Shown: piece after piece, positions 26,182-34,238 of the stretch
How positions within the stretch are numbered: the stretch's first letter is position 1
Layout of the letters: each line of letters starts with the position of its first letter
Assembly: GCF_945901735.1 (NCBI RefSeq)
Contig: NZ_CAMDLM010000025.1
Span: 1-62,395 of the forward strand
From: Limnohabitans sp. Rim8
Lineage (GTDB): Bacteria; Pseudomonadota; Gammaproteobacteria; Burkholderiales; Burkholderiaceae_C
DNA length: 62,395 bases
Reading direction: 5' to 3'
The notes under the pieces: model-generated
What the model was told of the DNA's origin: nothing
Seen by the model: the letters and a program-made list of their open reading frames with translations, nothing else
Database searches by the model: none
Made by a program: the position numbers and the translations under genes

Positions 26182-26708
26182 GGCAACCTGACCAAAAAGA
26201 TGTATTCAAAAGACAGGGCCACCAGCAGGCTCCAACAGCAGCCATAGATGGCTGCGCGCACCCACTGGGCGGTGGCCGATCGGCCCATCTCGATTTGCCG
26301 TTGACGGTCCAGCACCCCGATGAAGACGGTGATGAACAAGAAGGTACCCAGCATGAAAGGCAGCCCCTTGCCTACCAGCACCAGGGCGTAAAACAGCGAC
26401 CAGCCAAACACCAGCGCCATGTGTTTTAACAAGGTGGGGTCTTGAGCTTTGGCCGATGCGGTGGGTGCATGCCAGCCGCCTTGAGCCCAGGCACGAATGA
26501 ACAGCGCCACGCCCAACACCGTGATGGCGCAGCCTAGAAAAAAGGGCACCAAGCCTGGAACTTCATAAGGGTTGATGCTGAGCTTTTCGAGCCGGTCCAT
26601 GCGCCAGGCGCCGATGCTGACTGCCAAGCCAAATGCCACCCAAAGCACCGCGGCGATCAAGTCCGCGCGCGGTGAAACCACTTCGTTGTCTTCTACTTCC
26701 ATGCTCAT
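26178..26708 (-). CDS. tctB: Tripartite tricarboxylate transporter small permease (TctB)
   Basis: A 176-residue protein with four helices, as expected for the poorly conserved small subunit of Tct systems. INPYEVPGLVPFFLGCAITVLGV (about residues 45-67) is the conserved part of the family. The stop overlaps the start of tctA by four bases (ATGA type). AAAGG precedes the ATG. It lies 52 bases after tctC. Confidence 0.88.
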   Translation of the reverse strand: MSMEVEDNEVVSPRADLIAAVLWVAFGLAVSIGAWRMDRLEKLSINPYEVPGLVPFFLGCAITVLGVALFIRAWAQGGWHAPTASAKAQDPTLLKHMALVFGWSLFYALVLVGKGLPFMLGTFLFITVFIGVLDRQRQIEMGRSATAQWVRAAIYGCCWSLLVALSFEYIFLVRLP

Positions 26709-26760
26709 GGCAGGCCTTTGTCAAAGTGGGGCAGGCGCGGGCCTGCCCCGTGTGGTGCCA

Positions 26761-27768
26761 TCAGGGTTTGGGGATGCCCACTGTGTCGGGTGACACTTTG
26801 GTTTTGCCGCCGTTGTGCAGCAGCCAGGCGTTGGCCTGCACGGCGGGGAAGGCCGCCGCTTGTGCAGCATCACCACTGGCGGGGCCAAAGAAGGCGCCGC
26901 GGTTCACTGCGTATTTCTTGATGGCTTCGTTGTTGGCGATCTGGGTGGACCAGATGCGTTCGACCGTGGCCACCACTTCGGCAGGCACACCTTTGGGGAT
27001 GAAGATGCCAAAGTAGTTGGCCGGTGCCTTGAAGTTGGCGAGGGTCTTGGAAATCGGTTCGATCACGCCATGCCCTTCAATTTCGAGCGGCTTGTCCGAC
27101 ACGGTGGCCAGGGGGCGCAGCCGTTTTCCACGGATCATTTCGGCTTGCTCGACGGCCAGTTGCGAGGTGGCATCGGTCTCGCCGGACACGGTGGCGATGA
27201 CGGCGGGGTTGCCGCCGTCATAGGTCACATGGCGGTACTTGTTGCCCGTAACGGCCACGATGGCTTCCATCGCGTTGTGCCCCCCCGAAGTCACCCCGGC
27301 TGTGGCCACCTTGATGTCGGATTTGGTTTTCATCGCATCGAGAAATTGACCGATGTTTTGATAGGGTGTGGATGGGTTCACGCTGATCACGGCGATGTTG
27401 GCCACATGCAAAAACAGGTGCCAGTCTTTGATGCCAGCATTGAGCATGCCCAGGGCCTGGTAGGTGCCCAGGTCTTGCGCTGCACCAGCGGTCCAGGTGT
27501 AGCCGTCCCGAGGGGCCTCCCAGGCATTTTTACTGCCGATCGAACCCGAGGCGCCAGGCTGGTTGACGACCACAATTTTTTGACCCAGGGTTTTTTCAAT
27601 CTCGGCCGCTGCGATGCGGGTGATCTGGTCGGTGGAGCCGCCTGCGGCCCAGGGCACGATCAGGTTGATGGGCTTGTTGGGTTTCCAGGTGGCTTGCGCC
27701 ATGGCGCTGGCGCCTGTGCCCAGGGCGAGTCCCAGGGCGATGGCTTGAATCAATGTCCGCTTTTTCAT
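26761..27768 (-). CDS. tctC: Bug/TctC-family solute-binding receptor
   Basis: A 335-residue periplasmic receptor with a clear signal peptide (about residues 1-24, ALGTGASAMAQA). WKPNKPINLIVPWAAGGSTDQITRIAA (about 27-53) is the Bug/TctC signature with the carboxylate-binding loop. It directly precedes tctB and tctA, so it is the cognate receptor. The ligand is unknown; the neighbouring enzymes suggest a hydroxylated carboxylic acid. Confidence 0.9.
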   Translation of the reverse strand: MKKRTLIQAIALGLALGTGASAMAQATWKPNKPINLIVPWAAGGSTDQITRIAAAEIEKTLGQKIVVVNQPGASGSIGSKNAWEAPRDGYTWTAGAAQDLGTYQALGMLNAGIKDWHLFLHVANIAVISVNPSTPYQNIGQFLDAMKTKSDIKVATAGVTSGGHNAMEAIVAVTGNKYRHVTYDGGNPAVIATVSGETDATSQLAVEQAEMIRGKRLRPLATVSDKPLEIEGHGVIEPISKTLANFKAPANYFGIFIPKGVPAEVVATVERIWSTQIANNEAIKKYAVNRGAFFGPASGDAAQAAAFPAVQANAWLLHNGGKTKVSPDTVGIPKP

Positions 27769-27837
27769 TGCTGTCTCCTCATTTCATGGATCAAAGGTTA
27801 AAAAAACAAGCTGTCTTGCAACAGCCACACTAAAACG

Positions 27838-28920
27838 CTAAGCACCCAGCCATCGGGCCAGGTGCTGGGCTACAAAATCGTCATCGGTCAAGTCCGGGTA
27901 AGCTTGGCTGACCCGGGTGATTTCTTCGGCTTGTCCTGGGCTCAAGGCCTCGTTAGGGTCGAGGCACCAGATGCCTTCGAGCAAGCCCTGGCGGCGCAAG
28001 ACTTCGTGGCAACCGGCAATGCAACCGGCAAAGTCATGGGCCACATCGAACAAGGCGCTGTTGCCATCGGTGACTTGCGAATCGAGGGCCAGCAGCTGCG
28101 CCGACACCAGCTCGCAGGCGGCTTCTTGCTGGCAACGTTGCAGTAGCGCAACCGCCTTGTGGGTCCAGACGCTCCAATGCCCCAGCAAGCCCCCCCGGAT
28201 GCGCACGGACACGGTGTCGGCCCCGCGCTTGACGTGAAAAGGTGTCACCAGGTCCAGCACGATGTGGTCGTCGTTGCCGGTGTACAGCGTGATGCGTTCT
28301 TCGGCATGGGCTGCGACCACGCCGCGGATCACGTCCAGTGTGCGGTAACGGTTGAAGGGCGCCATCTTGATGGCCACGACTTGTTCGATGCGGGCAAAGG
28401 CTTCCCAGAAGTTGGCGGACAGCACCACGCCACCCACAGCGGGCTGGAGGTAAAAACCCACCAGCGGAATGACCTGCGCCACCGCGCGGCAGTGCGCCAG
28501 GATCTCGGCTTCGCTGGCACCGCGCAGCGCCGCCAAGCTGAGCAGGCCGGCTTGGTAGCCCATGGCTTTGGCCGTGGCCGCTTCGGTGCAAGCTTGGCCG
28601 GTAAGGCCGGCCACGCCTGCAATCATGGCCAAGGGGCGCTTGCCGCCCAATGGCGTCCAGTCGTGGGCCGTTTGCATGGCCATTTCCAGCACGGGGGCGT
28701 ACAGGCCGTTTTCACGGATGGCAAATTGGGTGGTGTGCACACCTACGGCCAGGCCGCCAGAGCCTGCATCGAGGTAATAGCGGCTGAGCGCCCTTTGTCT
28801 GCGGGGGTCAAGCTGGCGTTGGGCATTGAGGGCCAGCGGGTGCGCCGGAATCACCGCACCTTGGCGCAAGACTTGAGATACGGCTTCAGGTAACAAGCCT
28901 GACACATCAATAGTGGCCAT
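27838..28920 (-). CDS. Dihydrodipicolinate synthase/N-acetylneuraminate lyase family aldolase
   Basis: A 360-residue class I aldolase-fold protein. Lys185 in VVAIKMAPFNRY is the likely Schiff-base residue and Tyr157 in VGFYLQPAVGG the conserved proton-relay tyrosine. Family members cleave 2-keto-3-deoxy acids or condense pyruvate with aldehydes. The length exceeds the usual 290-310 by a C-terminal helical extension. It overlaps the epimerase gene by 14 bases and precedes tctC, placing pathway enzyme and transporter in one transcript. Confidence 0.87.
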   Translation of the reverse strand: MATIDVSGLLPEAVSQVLRQGAVIPAHPLALNAQRQLDPRRQRALSRYYLDAGSGGLAVGVHTTQFAIRENGLYAPVLEMAMQTAHDWTPLGGKRPLAMIAGVAGLTGQACTEAATAKAMGYQAGLLSLAALRGASEAEILAHCRAVAQVIPLVGFYLQPAVGGVVLSANFWEAFARIEQVVAIKMAPFNRYRTLDVIRGVVAAHAEERITLYTGNDDHIVLDLVTPFHVKRGADTVSVRIRGGLLGHWSVWTHKAVALLQRCQQEAACELVSAQLLALDSQVTDGNSALFDVAHDFAGCIAGCHEVLRRQGLLEGIWCLDPNEALSPGQAEEITRVSQAYPDLTDDDFVAQHLARWLGA

Positions 28921-29926
28921 CGCGAACCTCGAAGTGGGTGGGTTTGCCCAAGGATTTGTGGCCCTTCATGACCCAGGCGGCCGTCCAGTCCAGCAAGGTG
29001 TCCAGCACCACCGAGGGCTGGCCCCACAAGGCATCGGCCTTGCGGCAGTCGATCAACCAGGCGGTGGACCCCTCGGTGTCGGTGAACTGCACGGTTTTGC
29101 CCATACGGGCTGCCAGGCGTGTGGCGACATCGCGGATGGAAATGGGTGGGCCGCTGAGGTTGATGGCCGAGGTGGGCGTGGTGCAGGCGCTCAAGGCGCG
29201 CAAGGCCAGGTCGTTGGCATCGCCTTGCCAGATGATGTTGGCGTGGCCCATGGCCACCGACAGCGGCAGCCCTTGCCAAATGGTGCGCGCCACATCGTGC
29301 AGCACGCCATAGCGCATGTCGATGGCATAAGACAGGCGCAGCAGGCAGCCTGGCGTTTGGTGCTCGTGCGAAAAGTGTTCGAACATGCGCTCGCGGGCCA
29401 CACACGAATTGGCGTATTCGCCGGGCGGCGTGGGGGCCAGACTTTCGGGTGCACCGGGGCCATGCACGTCGACAAACGGGTAAACGCAGGCGGTGGAAAA
29501 CGCCACGATGCGGGCCTTTTTGTAGCGTTGGGCAACCAGTGCGGGCACGTGGGCGTTCATGGCCCAGGTCAGCCATTCACTCCCTTGCGAGCCGAATTTT
29601 CGGCCTGCCATGAACACCACATTGGGCACATCCGGCAAGGCGGCCAGAGCCTCAGCCGACAACAGGTCGGCCTGAATGCATTCAACGCCCTGCGCGCTCA
29701 GGCTGCTTTGCAGTTGCGGATTAGAAAACCGCGCCACCCCGATCACGCGTTTGTGGGGTGCTGCCCGCTTGGCCATGCGCGCCAACGTGGGGCCCATTTT
29801 GCCCGCCACACCCAAGATGAGGATGTCGCCCTGCAGCTGCGCCAGGCTGTGCACCAGCGCGGGCGAAGGCGTGCTCATGACGTCTTCCAAGTGCGCTTCG
29901 TCGGTGAATTCAAGAGGCAGGTTCAT
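28907..29926 (-). CDS. NAD-dependent epimerase/dehydratase (extended SDR)
   Basis: A 339-residue Rossmann-fold protein. The nucleotide-binding segment is ILILGVAGKMGPTLARM (about residues 35-51), a GxxGxxG variant; the catalytic Tyr-x3-Lys is not clear, as YPFVDVHG and CVARERMF occupy the expected region, so activity may differ from standard epimerases. The start overlaps the tetR stop by four bases (ATGA). It may oxidise a sugar-acid carbon ahead of the aldolase. Confidence 0.8.
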   Translation of the reverse strand: MNLPLEFTDEAHLEDVMSTPSPALVHSLAQLQGDILILGVAGKMGPTLARMAKRAAPHKRVIGVARFSNPQLQSSLSAQGVECIQADLLSAEALAALPDVPNVVFMAGRKFGSQGSEWLTWAMNAHVPALVAQRYKKARIVAFSTACVYPFVDVHGPGAPESLAPTPPGEYANSCVARERMFEHFSHEHQTPGCLLRLSYAIDMRYGVLHDVARTIWQGLPLSVAMGHANIIWQGDANDLALRALSACTTPTSAINLSGPPISIRDVATRLAARMGKTVQFTDTEGSTAWLIDCRKADALWGQPSVVLDTLLDWTAAWVMKGHKSLGKPTHFEVRDGHY

Positions 29927-30567
29927 TTGTCGTGTTCCAGGTAAGACCGCACCATGTCCACCATGTGGTTCAGGCGTTTGGTTTTGGCGACAGGGCTGAG
30001 CAATTTGCGTCCAAAAATGGCCGACAAGGTGTGCTGGTTGGACAGGTAAAAGTAGGACAGACCCGCGATGGAGATGTAAAGCTGCACGGGGTCAACCCCG
30101 GGCTTGAACACGCCCGCTTTAACGCCGTTGTCCAGGATATTGCCGATCATGTGGATGAACGGGTTGCGCATCTCCTTGACGGTGGAAGATGCCTGAACAT
30201 GCCGGGCTTGGTGCAAGTTGGCACTGTTGAGCAGGTTCATGAACTCGGGGTGATCGATGTAGTAATTCCAGGTCAGCGTCACCAGTTTGCGAATGGCTTC
30301 GCGCGGCTCTTCGTTTTCCAGGCGCATGGCCTGTTCGGATGCGCGCTTGTGGGCGTAGTTGGCTTCCAGCACCGCACCAAAGAGGTCGTCCTTGTTGCCA
30401 AAGTAGTGGTAGAGCATCCGCTTGTTAATGCCCGCTTGCTCAGAGATGCGGTCCACCCGTGCGCCACCCAAACCGTGCGCAGCAAACTCCTGGCGGGCCG
30501 CTTGCAAGATGCGATCGCGGCTGTCCTCGGGGTTGCGTGCGGTGGTCTTGATGGGGCGGGTGGGCAT
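29923..30567 (-). CDS. TetR/AcrR-family transcriptional regulator
   Basis: A 214-residue one-domain-plus-ligand-pocket regulator. The helix-turn-helix at about residues 36-58 reads VDRISEQAGINKRMLYHYFGNKD, and RDRILQAARQEFAAHGLGG precedes it. It lies inside the operon between the OYE-type gene (12 bases upstream) and the epimerase gene (4-base overlap), so it probably controls the cluster and itself. A palindrome within the predicted promoter at 32518-32545 is a candidate operator. Confidence 0.92.
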   Translation of the reverse strand: MPTRPIKTTARNPEDSRDRILQAARQEFAAHGLGGARVDRISEQAGINKRMLYHYFGNKDDLFGAVLEANYAHKRASEQAMRLENEEPREAIRKLVTLTWNYYIDHPEFMNLLNSANLHQARHVQASSTVKEMRNPFIHMIGNILDNGVKAGVFKPGVDPVQLYISIAGLSYFYLSNQHTLSAIFGRKLLSPVAKTKRLNHMVDMVRSYLEHDK

Positions 30568-30579
30568 GGTGAGGGGGTG

Positions 30580-32055
30580 TCAGGACAACTTGGCAGCTTT
30601 TTTGATTTGGGTGAGCACGGCCATTTCCGGCGACTTTTTGTAATGTGTGTCCAGCGGGTAGCAGCCCGAGACCAAGCCATTGCGTGGGGCTGTGGTGCAA
30701 TCGCTGAATGTGCGGCACAGGCGTTTGCGCTGCATGGCCCGCCCTGCCAGCACGTCGGCAGGTAAATCCGGGTACGCCAGCACCATGCGGCCCAGGCCCA
30801 CAAAGTCGGTCCAGCCTTGTTTGACCACGGCTTGGGCCACATGCGGCAAAAACTCTTGCAGGTAGGTGTAGCCGCTGCCGACAAACGCCATGGCGGGGAA
30901 CATTTTCTTGAGGTCGCGCACGATCTCCAGATGGCGCATCACCCCCACCAACGGGTCTTCCGGTGGTTGGTAGCCGTCTGAAGGTGGGTAAAGCGCCGGG
31001 CGTGTCACGTGGGGGGTGTAATAAGGGCTGCCCACGGTCACATTGACCATGGAAATGTCCAGCGATTCCAGCACTTTGAGAAATTGCGCTGTCTCGTCCA
31101 GCGCGTAAAGCAGCGGGTTGGATTCGTGGACGCCAAAGCCATAGCGGTAGGGCAGGGCGTTGGCGTAATCAACCGGAATGCCGGGGCCCAGGGACTCGCC
31201 GTCGGACAGGCTCGGATCGGCTTTGTAGGGTAAAAAATCCACCGCTGACAAGCGCACACCCAAGGCCATGCCCGGCACTTCGGCGCGGATGCCTTGCGCC
31301 AGTTCGCGAACGAAGCGGGTGCGGTTGTGCAGGGAGCCACCAAAGTCGCCTTCACGTGTTTTGGCCGACAGGAATTCGTGGCCCAAATAACCGTGGCAGT
31401 GTTTGAGGTCGACGAACTGGAAGCCACAGTCCCAGGCGCGCTTGGCGGCCACTACATAGTCATCGATCAGCTGGCGAATCTCGCCGTCGGACATGACGAC
31501 AATGTTTTCCTTGGGACCAAAGCGACCATCGAGCAGCGGGTGCTTGTACAGCACCCGGGGTTCCATGCGGGTTTCCAGGTTGGGTTTGCAAAAACGGCCC
31601 GAGTGGGTCAGCTGCAAGCCAATGACCAGGTCTTTGTCGCTGCCCATGCTTTCGCGGTGGGCCTGAACCAGACCTTCGCGCAGTTGCGCAATGCCCGATT
31701 GCGTTTGCGCGCTCATGACCAATTGTTTGGGGTTGGCACGGCCATCGTGACGGACAGCGACGGCTTCGCCGCCCCAAATCATTTTGGCGCCGGACCGGCC
31801 AAACAGGGTCCAGCGACGGCGGGTGTTGTCAGACGGGTTGCCATCGGCCAGACCGTCCCAGCCTTCCATGGGGTGAATGGCGTAGCGGTTGCCGACCTTG
31901 AGTCCGGAAACCGTCAGGGGTTGCGCCATGGCGGCGGTGTCTCCCGATTCCAGCTCGTCATCGCAGGGCATGGGCAAACCCAGTCGTTCCAGGTTTTCCT
32001 TGAAGCCTTGCGGGCTTGACAAGGATTTGACCTTGACGAAGTCTCCAAATTTCAT
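30580..32055 (-). CDS. NADH:flavin oxidoreductase, Old Yellow Enzyme family
   Basis: A 491-residue FMN-dependent ene-reductase-like protein. The barrel motifs are YAIHPMEGWDG (about residues 58-68), GLQLTHSGRF, and DLKHCHGYLGHEFLS, where the His pair is the substrate-binding site. The C-terminal part (CRTFSDCTTAP and SGCYPLD) holds three cysteines, but the wider second Rossmann domain of 2,4-dienoyl-CoA reductase is absent. It could reduce a double bond formed by the enolase-family protein. It lies between the cupin gene (35 bases) and tetR. Confidence 0.87.
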   Translation of the reverse strand: MKFGDFVKVKSLSSPQGFKENLERLGLPMPCDDELESGDTAAMAQPLTVSGLKVGNRYAIHPMEGWDGLADGNPSDNTRRRWTLFGRSGAKMIWGGEAVAVRHDGRANPKQLVMSAQTQSGIAQLREGLVQAHRESMGSDKDLVIGLQLTHSGRFCKPNLETRMEPRVLYKHPLLDGRFGPKENIVVMSDGEIRQLIDDYVVAAKRAWDCGFQFVDLKHCHGYLGHEFLSAKTREGDFGGSLHNRTRFVRELAQGIRAEVPGMALGVRLSAVDFLPYKADPSLSDGESLGPGIPVDYANALPYRYGFGVHESNPLLYALDETAQFLKVLESLDISMVNVTVGSPYYTPHVTRPALYPPSDGYQPPEDPLVGVMRHLEIVRDLKKMFPAMAFVGSGYTYLQEFLPHVAQAVVKQGWTDFVGLGRMVLAYPDLPADVLAGRAMQRKRLCRTFSDCTTAPRNGLVSGCYPLDTHYKKSPEMAVLTQIKKAAKLS

Positions 32056-32090
32056 AAGTTATTTTCCAGGCGTGGTGGTCTTTAAAGCGC

Positions 32091-32465
32091 TCAGTAAAAA
32101 CGGTTGGGCTTGAGGAAAAACCCCAGCACCAGTGCACCATGCGGGGCGCTGGCCGAATGCCGACTGCCCGCAGGGCGCCAGACGTAGTTGCCTGCCGTGA
32201 CCTCGCCTTCGTGGTCGACCAGGCTGCCTTCGAGCACCCAGCTTTGTTCGAGCTCGACGTGTTCGTGATCGGTGAGGGTGGCGCCCGGGGCCATGCGGGT
32301 GAGCACGGTTTGCAAGCCTGTGGCGGCGTCTTCCATGAGCACTTTGATGTGGATGCCCGGAAAACGCGTGGCTTGCCACGGCAGTTCGTCGACCTGGACA
32401 TAGCGCGACGACAGCGCTGCCAGCGCGGCGTGTTTGGACGCGTAACCCGGGGTTTCAATGGCCAT
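32091..32465 (-). CDS. Cupin-domain protein
   Basis: A 124-residue cupin. The metal-binding first motif is DHEHVELEQSWVLEG (two His and Glu) and the second RPAGSRHSASAPHG. Such single-domain cupins act as isomerases, dioxygenases or sensors. The ATG at 32465 follows GGAGACAGCACC and lies about 45 bases below the predicted promoter, so it should be the first gene of the cluster; a frame from 32606 would run through the promoter and is rejected. Its role in the pathway is unknown. Confidence 0.85.
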   Translation of the reverse strand: MAIETPGYASKHAALAALSSRYVQVDELPWQATRFPGIHIKVLMEDAATGLQTVLTRMAPGATLTDHEHVELEQSWVLEGSLVDHEGEVTAGNYVWRPAGSRHSASAPHGALVLGFFLKPNRFY

Positions 32466-32517
32466 GGTGCTGTCTCCGGTCTTGGGCACTTCATGGAGTG
32501 AGGTGCCTGTCAAAACC

Positions 32518-32545
32518 ATCATAACCATTTGGTTACAAGTGACAA
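32518..32545 (-). promoter_or_regulatory. Predicted promoter and palindromic operator of the twelve-gene cluster
   Basis: On the minus strand, TTGTCA (32540-32545), a 16-base spacer and TATGAT (32518-32523) make a strong sigma70-type promoter. The 14-base near-palindrome TAACCAAATGGTTA (32522-32535) spans the spacer and the -10, a position typical of repressor binding. The TetR regulator within the cluster is the natural candidate. The predicted transcript would begin at about 32511. Confidence 0.6.
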
Positions 32546-32789
32546 GTGCAGGTTTACCCGGGCATGTCAGGCGCCTGAGGTGGAAACGATCCATTGGCCT
32601 GTCCACTTCGTCACGACAGCTCTAAAGTTGGTACATTTTTCATTGAACAACTTCAAAGTAGTTAAATTTTTCCAACGCTGTCCATTCAGTGTTTTGAAGG
32701 AATAATTTCCCTTGCAGCATCCTGCTCATAAGAAATTTTGTCGTCATCTACCTGATAAGTCGGCATCAGCGTCGGTGCCTGCACGACGC

Positions 32790-33734
32790 TCAATGTTGAA
32801 TTTTTTGAGAAGGGAGATCTGCGTCCCAGAACAGGTCGAGTATCTTGGTGAAAGCGGGCAGGTCTTCAAAAAACGGCAGCGCACCCCCTTCAATGGCATG
32901 AAAATGCCAATTTTTTTTGCCTTCAACTGTATGCCGGCCACGGTAATCGGTGAAATCTCCGCGAGTGGCCATGGACACCCAGACCGGACCGTCCAGACGC
33001 TCGTAAAGTTGGTTGATGTCGCTGCTGAACAAAAAGGCCGAGACAAAATAAAGGGCCGCGTTGGCAGCCCCTGGCTGCCGCGAGGTCAGCCAACAATAGC
33101 GCCAAAATGTCTCGTCGATTTTTTCAGCACCCCAAGTGCGCTTTAAAAAGTACCGAATGACTCCGGGTCTCGTCAAGGCATCAAAAATGCCCTGGCGCCA
33201 GCAGTCCATCGTCAGCAAGCGGTGCAGCCACGGCAAACCCAGCGTTCCACCTGCTGGCCCATAGCGCAGTTTTCTGCCGCTAAAACCGGTCGGGCTGACC
33301 AGTGCAAGCCGCCGAATGGTTTGCGGCGCTTCGTCTTTGGCACGGGCAGCGAACTCGCTGGAGAGCGACACCGCCAATACATCTGCTGCTGCAGCGCCTT
33401 GCTCGGACTTCATGACTGCCAGCGCTGCATGCAATGCGTCGGTCATCAAGCGCGGCGTGTACGGACGGGCACTGCGGTTAGAAAAACCAAAACCCGGAAG
33501 TTCAAGAACGTAGACCGGACGCTGTTGCCGGTAATGTTCAAAAAGGGGTGCAAGCTCGGCTGCTGAGGCTGCAGCGTTGATGCTGTGTACCAGTAGCAGC
33601 GGGGGCAGTCCACGGATTGGGTCTTGAGGCCCAGCGCTGTAAAGGCTGATGTGGCCCGCGGGCGAGTCGATGTCGCGCCTCAGAGCGGACAAGGACAGAG
33701 GCAGGACCGGCGATGGTGGAGATGAGGCATTCAC
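32790..33734 (-). CDS. Alpha/beta-fold hydrolase
   Basis: A 314-residue protein with the alpha/beta hydrolase layout: an oxyanion-type LLLVHSINAAASAAE (about residues 46-60), then YVLELPGFGFSNRS, and a nucleophile strand DVLAVSLSSEFAA. The elbow reads S-L-S-S-E rather than the usual G-x-S-x-G, so the nucleophile serine assignment is uncertain. The late HFHAIEGGALPFFED carries a candidate catalytic His. No signal peptide is seen. It faces the divergent promoter of the twelve-gene cluster and may be unrelated to it. Confidence 0.78.
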   Translation of the reverse strand: MNASSPPSPVLPLSLSALRRDIDSPAGHISLYSAGPQDPIRGLPPLLLVHSINAAASAAELAPLFEHYRQQRPVYVLELPGFGFSNRSARPYTPRLMTDALHAALAVMKSEQGAAAADVLAVSLSSEFAARAKDEAPQTIRRLALVSPTGFSGRKLRYGPAGGTLGLPWLHRLLTMDCWRQGIFDALTRPGVIRYFLKRTWGAEKIDETFWRYCWLTSRQPGAANAALYFVSAFLFSSDINQLYERLDGPVWVSMATRGDFTDYRGRHTVEGKKNWHFHAIEGGALPFFEDLPAFTKILDLFWDADLPSQKIQH

Positions 33735-33786
33735 CCCCCCATGCTAAAGGCAATTTGTTGAGAATGTGATGAATCTAATCGGGTAT

Positions 33787-34050
33787 TTATTTGTATCTTC
33801 GGTAAAAATCCAAAGCGTGCGCCACGCCAGCGAGGGCAAGGCAAACAAACACTTCGATGGGCAATTCTGGGGGCGATGCCAATCGAAGGGCAAGCATCAG
33901 CAGCCACCCGGGCAGCAGCCCTGCGCTGATGTCGGCAAACCGTAAACCGTTTTGTGTTTGGGTGCTTCTGAAGCTCAAATAGAGCCATTCGCAAAAGGTG
34001 AAAAGCAAAATCGCATCGACCCAGATGACAGGAAGGCTGTTGGCGGTCAA
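33787..34050 (-). CDS. Small membrane protein of unknown function
   Basis: An 87-residue protein with three hydrophobic segments (about residues 8-26, 43-59 and 66-80) and a basic C-terminus (HALDFYRRYK), consistent with a small inner-membrane protein. Its coding frame has normal codon usage for the region. I do not recognise the family. It lies 52 bases before the hydrolase gene on the same strand and could be cotranscribed with it. Confidence 0.6.
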   Translation of the reverse strand: MTANSLPVIWVDAILLFTFCEWLYLSFRSTQTQNGLRFADISAGLLPGWLLMLALRLASPPELPIEVFVCLALAGVAHALDFYRRYK

Positions 34051-34238
34051 GGCGATTCTCCGGTGTGGCTGGTCTTGAAAGTTTTTCTATTATCGGTCGG
34101 GGAGGGCTGTATGAAGCTGTCTTGGCTTTCCATCCGCAGGTCGCTGCCTTGTAGCCAACGCTGATTAGAAGAGGGGGTCAATTCAACGTCGGCCTCAACA
34201 CCCCCTGGTCAAAATCAGGAGATGGAGGAGTCGTGACG

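Noticed and set aside
26815..27801. 328-codon plus-strand frame opposite tctC
   Set aside because: Antisense shadow; the opposite strand has the Bug signature and a signal peptide.
28913..29944. 343-codon plus-strand frame opposite the epimerase gene
   Set aside because: Antisense shadow; no ribosome binding site or recognisable domain, and the minus-strand gene fits the operon.
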